Shown here: positions 12,539 through 19,015 of the stretch, one piece after another
Position numbering within the stretch: the first letter of the stretch is position 1
How the letters are laid out: the number at the start of each line of letters is the position of its first letter
Origin: Candidatus Coatesiibacteriota bacterium
Lineage (GTDB): Bacteria; RBG-13-66-14; B26-G2
Assembly: GCA_003647715.1 (NCBI GenBank)
Contig: QMNJ01000012.1
Coordinates: 1-21,747, forward strand
Direction of reading: 5' to 3'
DNA length: 21,747 bases
Program-made: the position numbers and the translations under genes
Notes under the pieces: generated by a model
Database searches by the model: none
What the model saw: only the letters and a program-made list of their open reading frames with translations
What the model was told of the DNA's origin: nothing

Positions 12539-14800
12539 TTAAAGATATTTACTATTATTTTCTAAATGAGAAAATCTTGTTATTTTCCGGCTGGCAAGTT
12601 CCCAATACAGTTGCGCCACTTGAGTGGTCATTCTCTTTATTCTGAATTTCTCAATTGCCCTCTTCCTTCCCGCCATACCCATCCTCACCCTCATTTCTCT
12701 ATCATCTATCAATCTCAATGCCTCTCTTGCAAAATCATCAAGCGATCCACCAGGGACTAAGATACCTGTCTCTCCATCCACTATAACCTCTGGTATTGCT
12801 CCTACATTTGTTGCAACAACCGGAAGACCCGATGCCATTGCCTCAACTATTGTAATTTCAAATCCAGCTCTTCTTGAAGCACATATAAAGATATCACTTG
12901 CAGACATAATAACCTCTGGGTCTCTACGGGCTATTATAAATACCATTTCTGATAGACCTAAAGTATTAGCAAGTTCTCTTAATTCATCTTCAAGGGGTCC
13001 ATATCCCGCAACTATAAAACCAATATCCGGTCTCTTACTTTTTATAATTGAACAAGCCCTTATAAATGTGTCCATCCCCTTCTCGGTAGAGAACCGCCCA
13101 AGCGATGTTACATAAATCCTGTCTCTATCAAGACCTAGAATTCTTCTCGCCTTCACCTTATCAGGTGCATCCAGAAATTTATCAATTTTTATACCATTAT
13201 AAATAGTGAAAAACCTTTCTTTTCTCGCTCTGAGTTGCATAATTGTAAAATCCCTCACCGCATTGGAAACACAAATTACCCCATCAGTTATCCTTGTAAA
13301 TACTCTATCCGCCAATACCTGCCACCACTTCTTATTCAAATAGACACTGTGCACAGTTGAGACAATGACAGGTGTCTTTGCAACCCAGGCGGATAACCTC
13401 GCAAATGTTCCAGGATTACCATGAAGAATGTCAACCCTCTCTCTTACAAGTAGTTTATACATCTTAAAAGGTGCTAAAACCTTACGCCATCCCTTGCAGT
13501 TAAGTAGATGGAGTTTAACCCTGCTACCCTCAAGGTTCGCCTCAAGCGGTCCCCCTCCCCTCCAGCATACAAAGTGCACATCAAAATACTTGCCTGGTAA
13601 ATTAGTAGCAAGACGGCTTGTTATCTCTTCTATCCCACCAATAGATAGGTCAACAATTACAATCATTACCCTCAACTTTCTCTTTCTGCTCTCCTGCAGG
13701 TCTCTTGTATCTGCATTCATAAACTCCTCAAATCTCTCACCCACATTCTCCCAGTGATACGAAAAATCTACCGTTAAGTATGCATTCCTACCCATCCTTG
13801 CCCTCAATCCCTCATCGTCTAGCAATTTCTCTAGCGCTTCCCTGAGAGCATTCACATCACCGGCATTTACCAGAATAGCACTCTCACCATTCCTAACCAG
13901 TTCGGGGATAGCACCCACCCTGGTAGCAATGATAGGCAGACCATAAGACGCCGCCTCCCTGACGACCATACCATAACCCTCGTGCAGTGAAGGCAGAACG
14001 AAGATATCTGCTTTCTTATATTCATCTTCCAACTCATCACTCTCAAGCCGTCCCAGAAACTCAACCCTCTCTTTCAATCCAAGGTCTCTAACAAGGTTTT
14101 CACAATACTTCGCATAATCAGGGAAGATGTCTGTCTTTCCCACCACTCTCAGATTCCATCTCCTATTTCCTGTCTTTACTTCACCCAGTGCTTTTAGAAG
14201 CACATCCAGCCCCTTCCTCCTACTCAAATAACCCACGAACAGAATATTCACCGTCTCAACTGATTTCTTCTGCCTTAACTCCCTCTCCGATAGATTCACA
14301 GCAGGATGAATAATAGTGGTGCATTTATCTATTCCAAGGGAGCGAACCTGATTCAGTGTATAATTGCTGTTAACCACCAATCTGTGCATTAGTTTTAAGA
14401 ATAACCACTCTGACACCCTGTCTATCACTCCCCTCCAAATACCACCTTTTAGAGGACTGGTAAGATGATGAACTATGGCAATCAATCTTGTTCCAGTAAA
14501 AAGGCGAAGATAGAGGCAAAACAGGTTCATCCTCTTGTGTAGTCCCCCATCAAATACCATCACGCTCCTATTGGCAATACAACCAAGTTTCAATATGAGA
14601 AGAACTGAATCCGTTAAACCCTTTCGCCTTAACTGGAATACATCCCTCTCTTCCACAAACCTGACGCTGTAGTCATTCTTCGCAAGATACCTCCCCACCT
14701 CATAATCATACCTCTCCCCACCAGTAACTGGAGGTATCAATTGTGAATTAAAGACATACACTATCTTACTATCTTTTACCCCTCTGACAAATCTACCCAT
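12539..14800 (-). CDS. Double-module glycosyltransferase: fusion of two GT4 (GT-B) enzymes
   Basis: At 753 residues this is twice the normal size of a GT4 enzyme. Module 1 (about 10-365) begins SKIVYVFNSQLIPPVTGGE and has FVGYLSRRKGLDVLLKAL and the EX7E motif at Glu274 and Glu282. Module 2 (about 376-740) begins LRVMIVIVDLSIGGIEEI and has YNGIKIDKF and SLGRFSTEKGMDTFI. At its EX7E position Ala645 replaces the first Glu, while Glu653 is kept. A charged linker (about 361-375) joins them. GT4 enzymes transfer sugars from nucleotide donors to glycans or lipids on the cytoplasmic side of the membrane. The ATG overlaps the upstream stop by 8 bases, so translation is coupled. An internal ATG (13718-13720) with GAGGAG just before it might start module 2 separately. 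Donor and acceptor unknown. Confidence 0.88.
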   Translation of the reverse strand: MGRFVRGVKDSKIVYVFNSQLIPPVTGGERYDYEVGRYLAKNDYSVRFVEERDVFQLRRKGLTDSVLLILKLGCIANRSVMVFDGGLHKRMNLFCLYLRLFTGTRLIAIVHHLTSPLKGGIWRGVIDRVSEWLFLKLMHRLVVNSNYTLNQVRSLGIDKCTTIIHPAVNLSERELRQKKSVETVNILFVGYLSRRKGLDVLLKALGEVKTGNRRWNLRVVGKTDIFPDYAKYCENLVRDLGLKERVEFLGRLESDELEDEYKKADIFVLPSLHEGYGMVVREAASYGLPIIATRVGAIPELVRNGESAILVNAGDVNALREALEKLLDDEGLRARMGRNAYLTVDFSYHWENVGERFEEFMNADTRDLQESRKRKLRVMIVIVDLSIGGIEEITSRLATNLPGKYFDVHFVCWRGGGPLEANLEGSRVKLHLLNCKGWRKVLAPFKMYKLLVRERVDILHGNPGTFARLSAWVAKTPVIVSTVHSVYLNKKWWQVLADRVFTRITDGVICVSNAVRDFTIMQLRARKERFFTIYNGIKIDKFLDAPDKVKARRILGLDRDRIYVTSLGRFSTEKGMDTFIRACSIIKSKRPDIGFIVAGYGPLEDELRELANTLGLSEMVFIIARRDPEVIMSASDIFICASRRAGFEITIVEAMASGLPVVATNVGAIPEVIVDGETGILVPGGSLDDFAREALRLIDDREMRVRMGMAGRKRAIEKFRIKRMTTQVAQLYWELASRKITRFSHLENNSKYL

Positions 14801-15914
14801 AAACCTCTTTGAAAACCTTTACTATTTTGGTGGCTGTTTTCTTCCAACTGAACCTCTTCAAGTTCTCCCGCTCCCTACATATCATTTCTGCTCTTAAATC
14901 ACTATCCACAATCAACTTCTCCATCTTATCAGCAATATCTTCAGGATTGTGGGGGTCAAAATATAAAGCAGAATCCCCCATTACTTCAGGCAGGGATGAA
15001 ACACCAGAACAAGCAACAGGAACATTATATGCAGATGCTTCAAGGGGGGGAAGTCCAAAACCTTCGCAGAAGGATGGATAGACAAAGAGCTTCGCATTTC
15101 TGTATAATCCCGCAATGTTCTCATCATTCAACTCTGTAAAAATACTGACATTATCCATAAGACCAAGCTCCTCAATCGTGCTAAAAACACCCTCATTCAT
15201 CCACCCTTTTCTTCCTGCAATAACAAGTCGTATGGCATAACCCCTATCAAGGAGGATATTATATGCCTTAATAAGACCCTCATAATTCTTCCTTGGATTG
15301 AGCGTACCAGCCGATAAAATGTAATCACCGTCAACACACACACCTTTATCTCCAAGACCACTCTCTAACTCCTCAACATCACTAATCTCAAAACCCGCGT
15401 AAACAACACTTATTCTCTCATCAGAAATACCAAAATATTCCATAAAGTCCCTCTTCGTTGACTCCGATACTGTTATAAAGTGGTCTGCTCTAATTATTGT
15501 CTTCTTTATATCCTTTTCTAACCCGGATAGCATACCCTGAGAAAAGAAATCTCTAAATCTCATAAAACAGAGGTCATGAATTGTGTTAATAACAATCTCA
15601 TCGCCGACTTCTGGGAATTTCAAATCGGGTGAATAAAAGATGTCTGATTTACCATAAAATAGAGAATGGTTCATTCCAAAATGTAATAAAACCCGTTCAA
15701 ACACTCTGCTCGGCATTGGCAGAAATAACTCTCTAACATTTGGTCTCTCTATCGCCAACCTCTTACCCCTATTCTTAAGGGGAAAGTAATAATAGTAGTA
15801 GATGAACTCAATCTCAGGTGCAACATCTTGTAAATATGTAAGTACCATTCTTGAAAAGCGCCCGATACCAGCCCTATCAATTATTGCAGGCGTTGCATAA
15901 ACACAAACCCTCAT
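14793..15914 (-). CDS. Glycosyltransferase family 4, second of a duplicated pair
   Basis: A 373-residue GT4 enzyme with GT-B fold. The N-terminal domain begins MRVCVYATPAIIDRAGIGRF and contains NTIHDLC (His113, a common active-site residue) and HFITVSESTKRD. The C-terminal domain has LSAGTLNPRKNYEGLIKAY and the EX7E motif at Glu284 and Glu292 (EGFGLPPLEAS), followed by SGVSSLPEVMGDSALYFDP. It resembles mannosyl- or rhamnosyltransferases of surface polysaccharide synthesis. The gene upstream is a clear paralogue with an almost identical layout, including five consecutive Tyr near residue 40. It starts 21 bases after that paralogue and overlaps the next glycosyltransferase by 8 bases. Sugar specificity cannot be read. 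Confidence 0.9.
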   Translation of the reverse strand: MRVCVYATPAIIDRAGIGRFSRMVLTYLQDVAPEIEFIYYYYYFPLKNRGKRLAIERPNVRELFLPMPSRVFERVLLHFGMNHSLFYGKSDIFYSPDLKFPEVGDEIVINTIHDLCFMRFRDFFSQGMLSGLEKDIKKTIIRADHFITVSESTKRDFMEYFGISDERISVVYAGFEISDVEELESGLGDKGVCVDGDYILSAGTLNPRKNYEGLIKAYNILLDRGYAIRLVIAGRKGWMNEGVFSTIEELGLMDNVSIFTELNDENIAGLYRNAKLFVYPSFCEGFGLPPLEASAYNVPVACSGVSSLPEVMGDSALYFDPHNPEDIADKMEKLIVDSDLRAEMICRERENLKRFSWKKTATKIVKVFKEVYG

Positions 15915-15935
15915 AATAACTGCCTTTCTTTCCTA

Positions 15936-17069
15936 TTAATGCGACTCATCGTAGATAGTTCTGAATAAGCTTGCTAAACTTGATGCCGTCTTCTTCCAAC
16001 TAAACCTTTTTAAATTTTCTCTGCCTAAACCTATCAATCTTTTTCTCAACGATGTATCCTCAATAACCATTATCACCTTGTCAGCCATATCCTCAGGTTC
16101 ATAGGGGTCAAAATATAAAGCAGAATCCCCCATTACCTCAGGCAGGGATGAAACACCGGAACACACAACTGGAATGTTATATGCAGATGCCTCAAGAGGT
16201 GGAATACCAAAACCCTCATAGAAAGATGGAAATACAAATAAATGAGCATTTCTATATAACATTTTAAGTTCTCTATCACTAACATCAGTAAGAATAATAA
16301 CCCTATCTGTAAGACCAGCATCTTCTATGAGATTAAAAATCTCCTCGCTCTTCCAGCCCATTCTCCCTACAATGACCAACCTTATATCATAACCCCTGTC
16401 AAGTATTATCTTATACGCTTTTAACAAACCTATGTAATTCTTGTTAGGATTTAATGTGCCTACAGAAAGAATATAGTCCCCATCTATACAAATGTCACTC
16501 TCTTCCACACCACTCTCCAACTCCATCTCAACATAATCAATCTCAAAACCATTATAAACAACACTTATCTTCTCATCAGAAACACCAAAATATTCAATTA
16601 TATCTCTCTTACTTGACTCCGATACGGTTATAAAGTGGTCAGCTCTATTAAGTGCTCTTCTTATATTTATTAGCAACCAACTAATAGTATCCTTTGGCAA
16701 TATATCATCAAATCTCACAAAGGAAAGGTCATGAATTGTATATAACAACAGTTCGTCACCAATCTCAATAAATCTATAATCAGGTATATAGAATATATCG
16801 GCCTTTCCATAAAATAATGAATTATTTATCCCAAGACCCCTTAAAACAGGTTCAAGCACTCTGCTCGGCATCGGCATAAAAACCTCCCTCAAATTTGGTC
16901 TCTTAATCCTTAACCTGCTCCCTTTGCTCCTAATTGGTAAGTAATAGTAATAGTAGATGAATTCAATATCGGGCGCAACTTCGGGTAAATAGGTCAACAC
17001 CATCCTTGAAAATCTATTAATACCTGCTCCACGAATTGAAGCAGGTGTTGCATATACACAAACCCTCAT
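15936..17069 (-). CDS. Glycosyltransferase family 4, first of a duplicated pair
   Basis: A 377-residue GT4 enzyme, paralogous to the next gene downstream; by eye about 60 percent of residues agree over the whole length. It has YTIHDLS (His113), HFITVSESSKRD, LSVGTLNPNKNYIGLLKAY and EX7E at Glu285 and Glu293 (EGFGIPPLEAS). Both active-site acidic residues are kept, so it should be an active sugar transferase, probably with a related donor or acceptor. The ATG follows the ImmA/IrrE stop by 4 bases, so the regulator pair and the glycosyltransferases most likely share one transcript. GAAGG lies just upstream as ribosome site. Confidence 0.9.
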   Translation of the reverse strand: MRVCVYATPASIRGAGINRFSRMVLTYLPEVAPDIEFIYYYYYLPIRSKGSRLRIKRPNLREVFMPMPSRVLEPVLRGLGINNSLFYGKADIFYIPDYRFIEIGDELLLYTIHDLSFVRFDDILPKDTISWLLINIRRALNRADHFITVSESSKRDIIEYFGVSDEKISVVYNGFEIDYVEMELESGVEESDICIDGDYILSVGTLNPNKNYIGLLKAYKIILDRGYDIRLVIVGRMGWKSEEIFNLIEDAGLTDRVIILTDVSDRELKMLYRNAHLFVFPSFYEGFGIPPLEASAYNIPVVCSGVSSLPEVMGDSALYFDPYEPEDMADKVIMVIEDTSLRKRLIGLGRENLKRFSWKKTASSLASLFRTIYDESH

Positions 17070-17073
17070 AGTC

Positions 17074-17547
17074 CTACCTTCTCAGTCCCAATCTTCTTAC
17101 CCTCACCCTCAGTGCGGTCTTTGATACCAGAAGTGTTTTCGCTATATGGTCAAGCCGATATTCTTTGTTTTTTTCATATTCCTTCCACAATTTTACAACT
17201 ATTGGCTTAGGCATTAAGAGTTCTTCTGCAAATGATGATGCATCCTTCTCGTCAGGGGAATTACTATCAATATTGCATACATAGTATTGTCTGCTGTCTG
17301 GCATAATGAAATGTCCTATCTCATGAGCAATTGAGAACCTCTGCCTCTCAATCGGTTTATTGATATTATAACCAATAAGAGGGATAGTTTCGTCTTTTAT
17401 AAGGACAGCATCTACAAATACAAGGTTCAAGCCCTTCAACTCAATGTTGAGTTCCTTAAGAATTGATTTTAGGTCAATCGGCGGATTCTCTATGTCTATA
17501 TATGAATATAACTTCCGAGCGTAATCCACAGGTCTCAATTCTACCAC
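17074..17547 (-). CDS. ImmA/IrrE family metallo-endopeptidase
   Basis: A 157-residue protein with the zinc motif HEIGH at 75-79 in RFSIAHEIGHFIMPD. A later segment, EKDASSFAEELLMP (about 100-113), carries the third-ligand Glu and the LLMP signature of the family (PF06114). ImmA/IrrE proteases cleave a partner XRE-type repressor in response to a signal; here the XRE gene is directly upstream with 21 bases between. The residues needed for zinc binding are present, so it should be active. The start is uncertain: GTG 17547 gives the longest frame, but GAGGTGG lies better placed for the TTG at 17538. The C-terminus ends in a basic LRVRVRRLGLRR. Confidence 0.85.
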   Translation of the reverse strand: MVELRPVDYARKLYSYIDIENPPIDLKSILKELNIELKGLNLVFVDAVLIKDETIPLIGYNINKPIERQRFSIAHEIGHFIMPDSRQYYVCNIDSNSPDEKDASSFAEELLMPKPIVVKLWKEYEKNKEYRLDHIAKTLLVSKTALRVRVRRLGLRR

Positions 17548-17568
17548 CTCAGCAATAAAACCGGACTG

Positions 17569-17910
17569 CTACTGCTCCCTCTTGCGCTCCCGCCACCACT
17601 CAAACAAACTGACAAGTTCATCTATATCTCTGTCACTGAATGCCCGGGTTCTAAAAAATACTCTTATCGGTTCGGGAATATCCGAATCATTGACCTCTGC
17701 GTTCTCATATATGAAATACTCTACTGGAACTCCAAAAATCACTGATAACTGTTTCATTATCTTCAACGATGGATGCCTTACCCCTGTCTCTATCTGACTT
17801 AGATAACCCTTGGAGATATCAAGCATTTCAGCCAGTTCGCTCTGGGTTAGACGCTTATCCTTCCTTAGTTTTGATATCTTCTCTCCAACCGACAGACCTC
17901 TCTCGCCCAT
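17569..17910 (-). CDS. XRE-family helix-turn-helix transcriptional regulator
   Basis: A 113-residue protein. Residues about 8-66 form a classic HTH_3 domain: ISKLRKDKRLTQSELAEML, SKGYLSQIETGVRHPSL and MKQLSVIFGVPVEYFI. The rest is an acidic and aromatic helix-rich tail (FSDRDIDELVSLFEWWRERK), likely for dimerisation or as the target of the protease encoded next. The ATG has AGGAGGAG 7 bases or so upstream. A palindrome 27-48 bases upstream of the start is a good candidate for its own operator. By analogy with ImmR-ImmA pairs it is probably a repressor of this operon, removed by proteolysis. The inducing signal is unknown. Confidence 0.88.
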   Translation of the reverse strand: MGERGLSVGEKISKLRKDKRLTQSELAEMLDISKGYLSQIETGVRHPSLKIMKQLSVIFGVPVEYFIYENAEVNDSDIPEPIRVFFRTRAFSDRDIDELVSLFEWWRERKREQ

Positions 17911-17936
17911 ATATCTCCTCCTGCAATAACTTAATC

Positions 17937-17975
17937 TTATAGTTAAAACTTACTATAACATTTTGCTTGTGTCAA
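17937..17975 (-). promoter_or_regulatory. Promoter/operator region of the XRE-ImmA-glycosyltransferase operon
   Basis: A perfect TTGACA lies at 17975-17970 on the minus strand. Downstream, TTATAGT (17937-17943) and ACTATAA (17952-17958) form a perfect 7-base inverted repeat with an 8-base spacer. It covers the place where the -10 box should be (TAAGTT at 17 bases is poor; TATAGT is at 12). This is the layout expected for a self-repressing XRE gene. The region lies in the 75 bases between the FemA/B-like gene and the XRE start. Confidence 0.55.
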
Positions 17976-17985
17976 GGGTTAATAT

Positions 17986-19011
17986 CTATCCACCCATCGG
18001 GTCGCCAGCCCTACCTCTTACTAAGATATTCTTGGTAAGATTCCACCCCATCATCAGGACCCTGAATACACGATACCTCAATCTGTCAAGGGGGATGTCA
18101 AAGGCGCCGGGTCTCTTCACCAGTTCACCGCCAAAACCCGATTTGAACCTGTAAAGACCATAGGCAGGATGCTTCGCATCCACGCCCTCCGGAACTCCCC
18201 ACAGGTCATAGTTCAAACAACCCTCCTTCTTCGCCCATTCCATCGCCTTGAAATGCGCCAGATGACTGGGCATATGCCTGGACAACTCCGGCTCGCTACC
18301 CCCAAAGCAGTAATAAGCGGTATCACCAAACTTGACCACAAATATGCTCGCTGCTAAAATTCCCTCAAAGTAAGCATTGAATATAGCGCACATCCCTGAT
18401 GACGAGAATATCTCATACATCCTCCTGTGATACTCTCTTGAATGCACCAAAAAACGCTTCCTTATTGAAGTAGTTCTCAGAAGATTATAGAACCTGCTAA
18501 AGCCCTCATCTGTATTCTCAATCAATACTTTGACCCCCCTCCTCTCAGAAAGACGAATATTATATCTGGTCTTGCGGTGGAAATTCTCCATTATCTCATC
18601 AACATCTCTTGATATATCAACTATCAATGTATTCTTCGGTTGCACTCTATCCCCACTGACCACGGACTTACTATCTAACCATGCATAATTCACCCCATGA
18701 ATGGGTTCCAACTTCACCATAAAAGCGCCGACATCCTCTCTCACAAATCCACTAATTAGTTCTACATCCCCATCATCAATGTAAGGATGTGGTATATAGA
18801 CCATTGACTTCCCTATTACCGGGACACTTCTCTCAAGCAGGAGAAACGCCCGATTATGCTTATCTCTTACAACATAATATGGTATCCATCCGAACTCTGA
18901 CTTCAATTCACCCCACTCATACGACTGCAGAAAAGAATAATGAGGAGAGGACATAATCAGCTCATTGAAAGCTGTCCTCCCCCCATCAAATATTTTTAAC
19001 TTATCTGACAA
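17986..19011 (-). CDS. FemA/FemB/FemX-family aminoacyltransferase (peptidoglycan bridge type, GNAT fold)
   Basis: A 341-residue protein. Features seen are LQSYEWGELKSEFGW near the N-terminus, YIPHPY, the KTRYNIRLSERRGV segment, and a late block with MPSHLAHFKAMEWAKKEGC, YDLWGVPEG and YRFKSGFGGE. These are hallmarks of Fem proteins, which use aminoacyl-tRNA to add amino acids to the lipid II stem peptide, and of related envelope N-acyltransferases. There is no coiled-coil arm insertion of the Staphylococcus type, so it is closer to FemX or to exopolysaccharide-locus members. The start is TTG 19011, 4 bases after the ppdK stop. A later ATG (codon 20) would cut the fold. Confidence 0.83.
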   Translation of the reverse strand: MSDKLKIFDGGRTAFNELIMSSPHYSFLQSYEWGELKSEFGWIPYYVVRDKHNRAFLLLERSVPVIGKSMVYIPHPYIDDGDVELISGFVREDVGAFMVKLEPIHGVNYAWLDSKSVVSGDRVQPKNTLIVDISRDVDEIMENFHRKTRYNIRLSERRGVKVLIENTDEGFSRFYNLLRTTSIRKRFLVHSREYHRRMYEIFSSSGMCAIFNAYFEGILAASIFVVKFGDTAYYCFGGSEPELSRHMPSHLAHFKAMEWAKKEGCLNYDLWGVPEGVDAKHPAYGLYRFKSGFGGELVKRPGAFDIPLDRLRYRVFRVLMMGWNLTKNILVRGRAGDPMGG

Positions 19012-19015
19012 TACT

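Noticed and set aside
12624..13115. A 163-codon plus-strand open frame opposite the glycosyltransferase fusion
   Set aside because: Shadow of a clear GT4 gene; low-complexity Ser/Ile/Pro-rich translation without a recognisable domain.
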